Below are positions 11,264 through 21,901 of a DNA stretch of 25,000 bases, one piece after another. Made by a program: the position numbers and the translations under genes. The stretch is from Stramonita haemastoma (lineage: Eukaryota; Mollusca; Gastropoda; Neogastropoda; Muricidae), in NCBI GenBank assembly GCA_030674155.1, contig CM060344.1, positions 22,187,480 through 22,212,479 of the forward strand, read 5' to 3'. Below the pieces are notes generated by a model. That model saw only the letters and a program-made list of their open reading frames with translations. It did not search any database and was not told the DNA's origin. Each line of letters starts with the position of its first letter. Position 1 is the first letter of the stretch.

Positions 11264-11522
11264 ACACACACAACAAACACACACACACACAGACACACAC
11301 AGCACACACAGTGACACACACAGTGACACACACAGTGACACACACAGTGACACACACAGTGACACACACAGTGACACACACAGTGACACACACACACACA
11401 CCCACCACACACACACACATAACACACACACACACGCACGCACACGCACACACACACAGAGTAACACACACATGCACGCACGCACGCACACACACACATA
11501 CACACACACACGCACAGAGTCA

Positions 11523-11565
<43 letters not shown>
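10804..11565. repeat. Long AC-rich compound array abutting exon 3
   Basis: About 760 bases of CA repeats with AGTCACAC, AACACACC and CAGAGT interruptions. They include a regular 12-bp subrepeat (GTGACACACACA) with about seven copies at 11308-11395. The array reaches to within about ten bases of the exon 3 acceptor and is GT/TG-rich on the sense strand. All open frames here are repeat artefacts. Confidence 0.97.
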
Positions 11566-11567
<2 letters not shown>

Positions 11568-11744
11568 GCAGGTTCTTCAAACATGCTTGCACAGTAGTTT
11601 GTTTTACTACTTGGGTTCATCATCAAACTCTATAAGATTTATTTCATCATTCATACACTCTTCAGCCCCTCCCTTGCACCCTTCTTTAAAAAAGAAAAAC
11701 TTCAAACAGTAAGTAATAATAAAAAGAAAATAAATCATTAAAAA

Positions 11745-11800
11745 AAAATAATGATAATAATACATGGAATTTATAGAGCGCTATTTCTTGCAAAAAAAAA
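11745..11800 (-). mobile_element. Retroposon 3' tail fragment (inverse of 3394-3470)
   Basis: On the minus strand TTTGCAAGAAATAGCGCTCT is followed by ATAAATTCCATGTATTATTA, matching the tail at 3394-3470. Confidence 0.6.
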
Positions 11801-11874
11801 CATATCTAACCACTTAAGTAAACAACAGAATTCTAAACGGACAACAAATAAACAACCTTCATTGAAAAAAGGGG

Positions 11875-11940
11875 GGTGGGGTAGCCTAGTGTTCCGAGCG
11901 TTGTGCTCCTGATCTGATGGCCTAAGATTCAGCCACCACA
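11875..11940 (+). mobile_element. Possible decayed SINE head
   Basis: GGGGTAGCCTAGTGTTCCGA resembles the box A region of SINE family A. Box B is not clear and no body follows. Confidence 0.4.
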
Positions 11941-12778
11941 AAGAGCCCTATATTTGGACTTATTTTCAATTCCTTTATCAAACAGCTGACAACTTTTTTG
12001 GGGCATCACATACTGAGATCTACTTTTCCATATATATCTGAACAGTGAAATGAACAATGTTATCTTTTTTAAACAATAAACTGTAGTCTTTAATTCTGGT
12101 GAATGCATTTAGAATAAGATATACAATACATATATAGTGATATACAGACAACATAAGCATTTCTGTTCAATATATGTAATATCTGCAGAAGAGACATAAT
12201 TTTTTTAATGTTTTTTTTTCTGCAATACCATGCTACTTTCACAGGTTGTGCTATCAATAGTTAGTGGCAGAATAAACTGTGAACAATGATTTATGAAATG
12301 ACACTTGCAATGCACCTCTTTTTTTTTTCTTCTAATTCTTCTCAGGGTAACAATAGTTAAGTACATCCTATATCAATCTGGTCAAGAATTTTCAGACAAT
12401 TAGTGAATTACTATTTAAAGATCATGAAATAAGGAATCTTACTTGATACCCTTTTTTCCTAATTCAATGAAACAAAGACTAAGGAAACCTGAGTAGTAAC
12501 TGACAGAACTAGAGGCAATGTGCCAATAGTATACAGTTTCACTTCCTTGTCATTATAACAACCTTGAATATTATATTTCTATTACTTAGGTATTACATAA
12601 GAACACATATTGTAGAGAATGAAAAATAAAATCATGAAAAAAAATCAACACAATGAGTGCAGCTGTACAGAGCTGAAGTCGTGAAGACCACTGAGCACTA
12701 CAGTTTCAGACCCATGCACATGCAAACACACAAAGCTACATTCAGTCACACAAAGCATGCATGCAAATTGTGCAAAAT
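11941..12778. other. Intronic sequence without recognised feature
   Basis: A/T-rich sequence between exons 2B and 3. I see no exon with kinase similarity, no tRNA and no repeat beyond short T runs. Confidence 0.6.
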
Positions 12779-12798
12779 CACACACACACACACACACA

Positions 12799-12870
<72 letters not shown>
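12779..12870. repeat. (AC)n microsatellite
   Basis: Nearly pure CA with two CCAC interruptions. Confidence 0.96.
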
Positions 12871-12872
<2 letters not shown>

Positions 12873-13820
12873 AAAACGATCTGTAGGCCAGTAACTGTGC
12901 ATTGAACTAAAAACTAAAAAAAAATTTAAAAGCCAGGAATACTACTTGATCCACAGGCAGCATAGATAGATCTCAAGTAGAGATAAGCTGATTGGCAAGA
13001 ATCATTCAGTAAGTTACTAAGTTAAGTACAACCAGATGTTACGAGTTCACTAATCAACCTCTGGTTACAGTGTAGTACTGCCACTAGGTTAACTTCTAAA
13101 GAAGGCAGCAACAAAGAGCAAAAAGAAGTCCAGAGTGATGATAAAAAGTCGTTTCAACAGCTCCGACAGCAGCAGTGCAGTACTTAAGTACGTACTATGC
13201 AATGACCACAAACATTTTCCAAGAGAGCAAAGGCTTCAAAATTTTCAAAGTTAAATATTTTTATATTTAAGTTTACACTATCATATCAAAAATTATAAGT
13301 TTATACATCTTCAGCATCTGAATGAGAGCTCCCTAGTAATCTAGTAAAATAAAGTCTTTTGATAAAAACCACCACTACAAATTGCCTGAGTCCTGAATTA
13401 TTTCACATTATATACTGAGAAGTCTTTCTATTTAAACAACTACTACAAATGAAGTCCTCTTGTTCAAAATAAATTCACATTATTATAATATATATCAAGT
13501 CTAATTCATAAAACAGAGTCAGTGTATGAAAGATATTTATATCATATGCTACTCCAGCAAAGACAATGGAATATAAAAGGGTAAACTTGGGGCTGTGGTA
13601 GGCAGATTTTGTGCAGAAATGCACAAAGAAGATGCTTGACCAGTGCATATATATATCCCAAAGCACTGGTCCACCAGTTACAGTTCAGGTTCCTATCTTT
13701 GCCACTGAGTGTTAGTACTGTGTGCATCCCTACATGTATTTCATTTGCATGTATTCCTATAATAGGTATACATCATGCATGTGTACAATCACTCTATATC
13801 GATGTATGCATGTATTGCAT

Positions 13821-13822
<2 letters not shown>
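12871..13822. other. Intronic sequence without recognised feature
   Basis: A/T-rich sequence. The open frames at about 13475-13727 have no recognisable similarity and lack splice or start context. Confidence 0.6.
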
Positions 13823-13914
<92 letters not shown>

Positions 13915-13990
13915 TGTGTGTGGTCTGTGTGTGTGTGTGCAGTGCATGCATATGCGTGTGCATGCATGCATTATGATGTGTGCATGATGT

Positions 13991-14052
<62 letters not shown>

Positions 14053-14066
14053 CACACACACACACA
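13823..14066. repeat. (TG)n and (CA)n arrays in inverted arrangement
   Basis: About 90 bases of pure TG (13823-13912), an 80-base spacer rich in GCATGCAT, then about 72 bases of CA (13994-14066) with one AA interruption. The two arrays are complementary and can pair as a long hairpin. Confidence 0.95.
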
Positions 14067-14996
14067 AGAGTGTGTATGCATGCATGAAAACACTTTAAAT
14101 TTGTATTTAATAAACAAGAAAAAAAAAGGTACGAGTATCCAGCTAAATGAACAATAACTTTTTTATTTGAATGACCATAACCATAGACTTTCTTACATGT
14201 GTTTTGAAGACTTATTCAATTTGGATTAGAATAAGACATTGAAATGATCTCTTCAGCTTGAACCGGAGTCCCTGACAGTGAACTTAAATAATAGAGAAAG
14301 TTAGAAACAATACTCTCAAAATAACACAAACTTTTTTTTCCTTCAGTTTTTAACAAATTTGGAAACACACCAAATTTAGGAGTGTTAAAATAGGATGGAG
14401 AGAAAGGGAAATAATAAATATATAAAAGAACAAGCCAGGACAACACAACTTTTATATTCTTCCTTTTAAAAAGTGCAATAACCAACTTTCCTTTCATGAT
14501 TTAACATCCATTTATTTTACAGCACTTTTTCTACAAGTAAAATATTTTCTTCAACAAAATAAACACTTCTCAAATTAACTTATTTATGTGTACTGCATTA
14601 AGTTTTCACAAAAAACTTCAGAAGTTTTTTGTTTGTTTGTTTTTTTAATCTAAGCTGTAGTCTTCACAATAACCCCAAACCATACAAGCAAATAAATAAT
14701 GTACATTCGAACTAATCAACAAAGAGAAGGGACAGCAGTCTGACACCCATGATCCCAATGCATCTGGAATATATATATAAAATGTTAACTGACATCCTAC
14801 AAGATAACGTTTACATGGTTTCCCTGGACCAACCATGGTCTTTAACTAAACGTTAAAGTAAGTAAAAATTATTTACCTTTCTGAGTAAGTATTATATTTA
14901 AACTACAAGATCTTTATGCTGCTCTAATCTAAAGTACATGACAATTCAGATGTGCCCCCCCCCCCCCCTCTTTTCCCTCACACATGTCCGATGTGT
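14067..14996. other. Intronic sequence without recognised feature
   Basis: A/T-rich, with a C run at about 14955-14968. No exon, RNA gene or mobile element recognised. Confidence 0.6.
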
Positions 14997-15043
14997 ACAC
15001 ACACACACACAACAGAGTGACACACACACACAGTGACACACAC

Positions 15044-15106
<63 letters not shown>
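14997..15106. repeat. (AC)n microsatellite with AGAGTGACAC interruptions
   Basis: CA repeats with two GTGACAC units near 15015-15035, then pure AC to 15106, joined directly to a truncated SINE. Confidence 0.95.
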
Positions 15107-15107
<1 letters not shown>

Positions 15108-15108
<1 letters not shown>

Positions 15109-15345
15109 TCCTTCGGATGAGACTATAAACCGAGAACCTGTGTGCGAACAAAAGCAGAACATCTTGCGCACAGGTTAATTACTGTTAAATCCTGTTCCGC
15201 TTTTCGTAAGAGTAGGCCATTGTGTGCCAGTGGGAACAGATGACATGATTTACAAAAACTGCACACGGAAACTGGATGTAAAAAAGCACAAGAGTGCTTA
15301 TTCCATTATCCTCTGATATAAAAGAATAAAATAAATAAAAAAATA
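15108..15345 (+). mobile_element. SINE family A, 5' truncated
   Basis: It starts in the core at GTCCTTCGGATGAGACTATA and continues AAATCCTGTTCCGCTTTTCG, GCCAGTGGGAACAGATGAC and GGATGTAAAAAAGCACAAGA to an AAATAAAA tail. The head is absent, with the AC array at the break. Confidence 0.85.
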
Positions 15346-15346
15346 A

Positions 15347-15414
15347 ACACACACACACACACACACACACCACACACACACACACACGCACACAACACAC
15401 ACACACGCACACAC

Positions 15415-15453
<39 letters not shown>
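15347..15453. repeat. (AC)n microsatellite following a SINE tail
   Basis: AC repeat with CGCACACAACAC interruptions, directly after the A-rich SINE tail. Confidence 0.95.
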
Positions 15454-15458
<5 letters not shown>

Positions 15459-16251
15459 ACACAACTCTCTCTAGAGCTCAGAGTCTCAGTCTAGTTCATA
15501 CTTTGTCAAAAATTATGGTACTGATTTCTTCTTTTTTTCAATGCTCCATTCAGCATTCATCCAACAGCCAACCAAACCCTCACCCCCACTACTCCCTGCC
15601 TTCACTGACTTATAAATCTTCTTTTAATGACTTTTAGTTTTCTACCCTATACCTTTATCCAAGTCTGATTAATTGGAGAAACAAAAACCCAACACCAAAC
15701 AAACAAAAGAAAAAAACACTTAACAGGAAACTCTCAAATACAAATAACTATTTAAATAACTATTTGAGAAAGCAACAACACTGAACAAAAAAAACAAAAA
15801 ACATAAAAAGTACTTGAGAACAAAAAGCACAATTATTTTGAACAGAAAAAAAAACAAAAACATTATCTATGACAACTAATTCCTGAACTGAATTTTTTTT
15901 TTTTTTTTTTCATTTCTTCAACGATATATTCTGATTCATACCTGATTACAATTTTTGACTCTTTACCGAAAAAAAAAAAGGATAAAGAATTCACCCCCCC
16001 CCCCTCCCTCCCCCAAACTACTGATCTGAATACAAAACTTCAACAGTTTATGCGAAAAAAAACACCATCACAGAAAACATGATTAAATACATAATAGAGC
16101 AAAAGAAAAAACAACAACAACACAGAAATTGAAATGACATTTGGTTTGCTGGAGATTAATCAATCAGCTAACAAAGTAACTTCCATCATCAACATCAGAA
16201 ATCTGAATCGAACTCATGACCAGCACGGGCTGGCACGGGGTGCATTCTTAC
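15454..16251. other. Intronic sequence without recognised feature
   Basis: Homopolymer-rich (T run at 15893-15910, C run at 15995-16004) and A-rich. Nothing gene-like apart from exon 2B that follows. Confidence 0.6.
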
Positions 16252-16341
16252 CCTTCGCCCAACTTTCCCAAAATGTCGAAGACTTCTTCAGGAGGGCGTG
16301 TTAAGCTTTCCTCACTTAGGCGCCATATCTCATTGTCATTT
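16252..16341 (-). CDS. STK3/4 (hpo): STK3/4 exon 2B: alternative N-terminal/P-loop exon (GEG form)
   Basis: This exon is 90 bases, phase 2-2. After the acceptor CTAG, one base A completes the AG- of exon 1 to arginine. It then reads NDNEIWRLSEESLTRPPEEV followed by F-D-I-L-G-K-L-G-E and the GG of the loop glycine. The donor is GTAAGA. It aligns with human MST around LSEDSLTKQPEEVFDVLEKLGEG and keeps the canonical glycine-rich loop GEGSYGS when joined to exon 3. It is clearly homologous to exon 2A at 19025-19105 and has the same phase at both ends, so splicing either one between exons 1 and 3 preserves the frame. Its sequence is intact, with no sign of decay. Confidence 0.9.
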
Positions 16342-17397
16342 CTAGCACAGGAAAACAAAAAAATGCAAGCAGACCATCTCAAACACAAGCATGCCCACCA
16401 TGAAGAAAGCACCAGTTGAACTGAAAGGGAGGAAAAGAAGAGGGAGAATGAAAAAAAAAAACCCACAAAAAAAACTTAAGCTTGTGTGTGTATCTGTGAG
16501 TGTGTACATTATGTCAGTGCAAAACCCACTACTGGCCTGACTTGAGTCTAATGCAGCTGTTTGTGTCTCAGCATTCCACACTTTTGAAATAAAAAGGGAG
16601 GGGGGGAAAAGAGAAAACAACAACAACTAAAACAGCAACAACAGCAGAGACATCAATTGTAATAAAAGTGTATTGAACAATGGAATCATGCCATTAGGAT
16701 GTAATAGGCTGTTTGTGTTCTTTTTTTTTAAATACCTTGTTTCTCATTTTCTTTCTGCACATGACTTTCTTTACAAAAAATACTATTAAATAAATAAAAA
16801 AATCTTTGGGATTCAACCCCTTATATGAAAATATTAAACCAAATGATGGTAATTTTTTTAATGAAATTTAAAAATGAGAGATGAATAAGCCTTTGTGCGA
16901 TAAACAACATAATCTCTTTGTTTAGCCGACACCAAAATGAGGAGGAAAGATAACTGTATTATAAAAAGCAACTCTGTTTGAATTGGAAAAAAAATTCAGT
17001 TAAAAGTAGTTTTACAGTTTATAAATTATTGTCTGTAAGAAGTTCCCATTAAATTCTAAGTTCTCCTTCAAACTGCTCACAGATAATCTGAAGGCAAACT
17101 ACTACAGTCTACAGTACTAGATAGACCTTGTAGATCTACCAAAAGCCCTTCCCAAGCCAAAAGAACAACACTATGACAGTATCAGTAGTAAACTACTATA
17201 ATTTCTAGAACTATTTATTGAAAAAAAAAAAAAAACAGTCCCATAAAAGTTTCCACCAATACGTTAATAGTAACATTTCATTTCTGCTTATTACTAATAC
17301 TGAATATTACACTACTCGTCATTAGTCATTTTCTTTTCTCATAGCTTTTGTTTATGCTACAATGAAATTTTTTTCATCTAGTTCAAGTTGTTCTTTC

Positions 17398-17401
<4 letters not shown>
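16342..17401. other. Intronic sequence between exons 2A and 2B, no feature recognised
   Basis: A/T-rich sequence with short homopolymers. This interval and 17464-18935 are where signals controlling a choice between exons 2A and 2B would be expected. I saw no clear long complementary pair by eye. Confidence 0.55.

Positions 17402-17463
<62 letters not shown>
17402..17463. repeat. (CT)n microsatellite, 62 bp
   Basis: Pure CT repeat between exons 2A and 2B. On the sense strand of the kinase it is (AG)n. Confidence 0.97.
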
Positions 17464-17465
<2 letters not shown>

Positions 17466-18935
17466 TCTTGTTTTGTACCATTTCTAGGCTTCAGATTCCA
17501 CTGTGCAAACACAATTATTGAAACAGCTGAGAACAAGGGTTTTCTTTCCACAGAATAAACAGTAGAAATTTATTTTTTTTTAAAGAAAAAACAACCTCCA
17601 CACAGAAACTGTCATGCCATGCACAATGCAACACAATGCATAAAGTCATCAGCAGATCATTATATAATACCAGTCAAAGAAAGGGTTTGGGGTTTTTTGG
17701 CTTAAAAAATCATATGTATCCAAAGATGTTACAGACTATATAGAACATTCTAAAGACTTCCCAAATAATTTCATAACTTCCCTTTTGTTTGATGACGTAC
17801 AAGTAGTTCCCACACTCAATATCACTCTATGCTAATAAAGAAGGTCACTTTTGATTGTTGCAGTGATTTTTTTTTCCCTGAGAGAAACAGGTAAAGAAAA
17901 AAGTTCAAATTCAGAGAAAAAGGAAGTGCTAGTTTTCTTGATAAATTACTTCAGAACAGATCAAAAGTGACAGTATATATATATCTGTATCTCTTTTGTT
18001 TTGTGATCATTATTCCTAAGAAAGTAAAAACTGTCACAGCCAGAGACTCGAAAGAGACAGTTATAATAAAGTTCCCTTTTCATTAACAGGTATCAGAAAT
18101 TAACTTAAGGTCCTGTTTGAAACCAGACAGAAATTTACAAAATCAAAACAAAAACAAAAAAATCTTTTTTTGATGCTTATTTCCACTAAAACCACAACAA
18201 AATTTCTTTGCTTTTAATTCTTATACAACGCAAAAACTACCGTGGTTCTCCAACTAAAGAATCAGTCTGGAAATGTCAGTTATGTGTGCTGGCAAGGAAA
18301 GTGAAGAAAGATCACCATGGAAACAACATTCTGCCACAACTTGGATAAATTTATGTGTAAATGACTAAAGAAAGTAAAGCTCCTCTCTGAAGATGGCAAA
18401 ACAGATCACCAAGCACATTCTCTCCACAGCTGAAAAACCAGACATGATGTATCTTGATGTAAGATCTGCCCCATCTGGTAGCAAACCTGGTGGAACAAGT
18501 TTGCAACTTATCTTTTTGAGGTTGATCACAGCACACTTTGATTGATTATCTTGTCACAGTTCTTCAGATTCCTTTTTCTTTTCAGGAAGTCATTGTTAAT
18601 ATGAAAGTGTACATTTGAACAGCCCCCCCCCCCCCCCCCCCCTTTTTTTTTAAATCTATTTTCTTTCTTTTTTAAAATATATTTTTGATAATTAAAAAAA
18701 CAAAAACAACATTGTTGGTTTTTTTCCAACCCCTCCTGCTCAAACTTAAACATTTTGTCCCCTGCCTCCCCTTTGAAATTTTTTTTTTTTCATTCTCTTT
18801 ACATATTTTCACTTCCAAATTCAAAAACATCTTTCATGTCTGGTTTTTCCAAATCTACGAGAAAGCCAGACTGAAAACAAAACCGAAACAAAAAGAAATT
18901 AAGGGAAAAAAACAAAAAACAAGCTGACAGCACAA
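17464..18935. other. Intronic sequence without recognised gene
   Basis: A/T-rich, with a 20-base C run near 18623-18642 followed by T runs. No exon recognised. Confidence 0.6.
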
Positions 18936-18970
18936 TGCCCAGGCAGGCAGGCAGGCAGGCAGGAAGGCAG
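18936..18970. repeat. (AGGC)n microsatellite
   Basis: About eight units of AGGC, one changed to AGGA, 55 bases downstream of exon 2A in the transcript direction. On the sense strand it reads (GCCT)n. Confidence 0.9.
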
Positions 18971-19024
18971 GCAAAAGTCTTGAAGAACCAGGTTGAATGC
19001 CTGAGACTTGCAGATCTTTCTTAC

Positions 19025-19105
19025 CCTCTTCCTATTTTACAAATAATGTCAAACACTTCATCTGGCTGCTTGGCGAGGTTTTCGTCACTCAGCTTTTTCA
19101 GCTCA
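19025..19105 (-). CDS. STK3/4 (hpo): STK3/4 exon 2A: alternative N-terminal/P-loop exon (GRG form)
   Basis: This exon is 81 bases, phase 2-2. After the acceptor TTGGCAG, base T completes the AG- of exon 1 to serine. It then reads ELKKLSDENLAKQPDEVFDI followed by I-C-K-I-G-R and the loop GG. The donor is GTAAGA. The N-terminal part (LKKLS...LAKQPDEVFD) is closer to human MST1/2 than exon 2B is. Its ATP loop is GRGSYGS instead of GEGSYGS, and the residues before it are IICKI instead of VLEKL. It lies about 2.7 kb upstream (in transcript direction) of exon 2B. Both being intact suggests alternative use. Tandem inclusion would also keep the frame but would duplicate the loop lead-in. Confidence 0.9.
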
Positions 19106-19283
19106 CTGCCAAGGTCAGAAAATCAGACACAAAATTTCATTCACGGTCTACAGACAGTCAACATTTTCACAAAATTATCTTAATCAGCAACTGCACTCGA
19201 TGATCCTGCAATGAAATCACTGGAACAAACCATTTGCCATGATTTGGATGAGGATGATTCATGCTTCACCAGATTTATAAGAG

Positions 19284-19284
19284 A

Positions 19285-19359
<75 letters not shown>
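19284..19359. repeat. (AT)n microsatellite
   Basis: About 75 bases of almost pure alternating AT, self-complementary, 180 bases upstream of exon 2A on the sense strand. Confidence 0.96.
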
Positions 19360-19362
<3 letters not shown>

Positions 19363-19604
19363 TATAAACAAATAAACCAACCAAACACACTCAAAGTCAA
19401 ACAATCTATTTTAAATTAAAATTAAGATCAGGAAAACTCAACTTAAGTTGACCCTTGAAAAGTTGTATCCATGGAAAGCTGATCAGTGACCATGACCAAG
19501 TCAATAAAGTCGTAGGCTGTATTACTATTAGTGTATAGTGTATAGTATAATATTAGTGAGTAGGTGTGAAATAAAAGCTTTGAAAAAGTGAATTTATTTA
19601 TTTA

Positions 19605-19742
19605 TTTATTTATTCTTTCATATCAAGGATAATGGGAAAAGCACTCATGTGCTTTTTTTCATCCAGTCCCCGTGTGTATGCAGTTGTGTAAATATTGTCA
19701 TCTGTTCCCACCAGCACACAATGGCCTACTCTTCCAAAAAGC
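19605..19742 (-). mobile_element. SINE family A 3' fragment, left arm of inverted pair
   Basis: On the minus strand it reads the common 3' half (GCCATTGTGTGCTGGTGGGA, GGGGACTGGATGAAAAAAAG, TTATCCTTGATATGAAAGAA) with a TTTA-type tail. It abuts a copy in the opposite orientation. Confidence 0.8.
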
Positions 19743-19868
19743 AAAGTATTAGTAGGCCATCCTGTGCCAGTGGGAACAGATGACAGGATTTACAAAACTG
19801 CATACACACGGGAACTGGATGTAAAAAAGCATACAAGTGCTTATTCCATTATCCTCAATATAAAAGGG
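19743..19868 (+). mobile_element. SINE family A 3' fragment, right arm of inverted pair
   Basis: TAGTAGGCCATCCTGTGCCA, GTGGGAACAGATGACAGG and CTGGATGTAAAAAAGCATAC, ending in AATATAAAAGG. It pairs with the copy at 19605-19742. Confidence 0.8.
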
Positions 19869-20503
<635 letters not shown>

Positions 20504-20509
20504 AGCACA

Positions 20510-20780
20510 GGGGGATGGGATAGCCTAGTGGTCAGAACATTGCGCTCGCAATTTGACCACCCGGGTTCGATTCCCGTTCAAGGAGATTTTTCTCCTGGAG
20601 TTAAAATCTGTGCTGACTCTACTCTCCCCATAAGTCCTTCAGATGAGACTATAAACCGAAGCCCCGTGTGCGAATGCACGCAGAACATCTTGCGCACACA
20701 TTAAATCCTGTTCTGCTTTTTGTATGACTATGAGTAGGTCACCGTGTGCTGGTGGGAACAGATGACATTTACAACAAACT
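20510..20780 (+). mobile_element. tRNA-type SINE, family A, 5' part (interrupted by DNA element)
   Basis: Box A TAGCCTAGTGG at 20521-20531 and box B GGTTCGATTCC at 20564-20574 are both perfect matches to pol III consensus forms. The body with CTCTCCCCATAAGTCCTTCA and GTTAAAATCTG follows, up to GATGACATTTACAACAAACT. There the DNA element intervenes, and the SINE resumes at 21748. Confidence 0.9.
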
Positions 20781-21747
20781 CAGGGTTCGCGCTAGGATTT
20801 TTTAAAACCGGTACTGCCAGTTGCCATTTCAGAGATATCTTGACCAGCTCCCCCAAAATCGGTCCCCAGAAAATAAAATCCGGTAGTACTGTGAATAAAA
20901 CAAAACTATTCAGTGAGGGGGTGGGGGAGGGGGGGATTGTTCGGCAGCAAAACCAAATCTAAATTGAACGCAAATCTCTCAGACTTTGACTGCCGTACTG
21001 CCGCCACTCGCTTCTTGGGCACGAAGCCACGTAGGAAATAGGATTTTTTTTCTAGCGCCTGTGCCACTGTCCGTGTCAGTCTGTTGTTTTGCATGGCATC
21101 ATTCGTGAGACTTGTATTCTTCTTTCTTGTTTCTATGCTTAGCGCTCATCTAGATCTTTCATTCAATTTAGATTTAGTTTTCGACTCTTCTATCTCAAAG
21201 CAACGCGCAAATTCATAGTCAAAGACCCTCCGTTTTTCACTTTTCGCTTTTCGTAAGAGCAGGCTACCATCCTGTGCCGGTGTGATGACATTTACAAAAC
21301 TGCATACACATGGGGACTGGATGTAAAAAAGCACAGGAGTGCTTATTCCATTATCCTCGCTATACAAGATTAAAAGAATAAAGATTAAATAAATCTAGGC
21401 CCCATTTACTCATTGTGAATGGAAGTTACTGTCATGCCGAGAAGAGCGCGAAGCTCTATTCTTTCACAGTAAAGCTTGCTGTTCTGCGTGCTAGGCTAAT
21501 AATGATGCTGGCGCCAAAGATGTTCGTCGGAAGGGGTGGTGGTAGGAAGGGGTAGACCTGTGGTAAGCACAGTACAGGCGCATGACAGACTGTCAGAAAA
21601 TGTCACTTCAGACTTTTTTTGAGACGGAAATCTAATCGGTCACAGGCAAACAGAATCGGTACGCGGTACCGGCTGCTTCGAAAATTTTCGGTATTCTCTG
21701 TTTACAATCGGTAAAATACCGACAATTACCGGTTATCGCGAACCCTG
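20781..21747. mobile_element. Non-autonomous DNA element, copy 2 (967 bp)
   Basis: It has the same ends (CAGGGTTCGCG ... CGCGAACCCTG) and closely similar interior as 1426-2381, with small indels. It is flanked by CAAACT at 20775-20780 and 21748-21753, a 6-bp target duplication. It sits inside a SINE of family A and carries an internal SINE segment at about 21235-21378. No transposase is visible. Confidence 0.88.
21235..21378 (+). mobile_element. SINE family A 3' half inside DNA element copy 2
   Basis: CTTTTCGTAAGAGCAGGC, ACAAAACTGCATACACATGG and GGATGTAAAAAAGCACAGG, at the same relative place as in copy 1. Confidence 0.8.
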
Positions 21748-21840
21748 CAAACTGCATGCACACGTGGACTGGATGTAAAAAAGCACAAGAGTGCTTATTC
21801 CATTATCCTCGATATAAAAAATAAAATAATTTTTTTAAAT
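21748..21840 (+). mobile_element. SINE family A, 3' part after interruption
   Basis: CAAACTGCATGCACACGTGG, GGATGTAAAAAAGCACAAGA, TTATCCTCGATATAAAAAAT and an A/T-rich tail. It continues exactly where the 5' part stops at 20780. Confidence 0.87.
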
Positions 21841-21855
21841 AAAAAATAAAAACAG

Positions 21856-21856
<1 letters not shown>

Positions 21857-21898
<42 letters not shown>
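21857..21898. repeat. (AC)n microsatellite
   Basis: Pure AC, after the SINE tail. Confidence 0.95.

Positions 21899-21901
<3 letters not shown>

Noticed and set aside
10763..11712. Threonine-histidine and cysteine-valine rich open frames in AC/TG arrays (here and at 80-465, 2687-3514, 6114-6365, 8862-9378, 12645-12905, 13609-14157, 14929-15460, 20214-20508)
   Set aside because: Direct translations of dinucleotide repeats, open on both strands, with no gene context.
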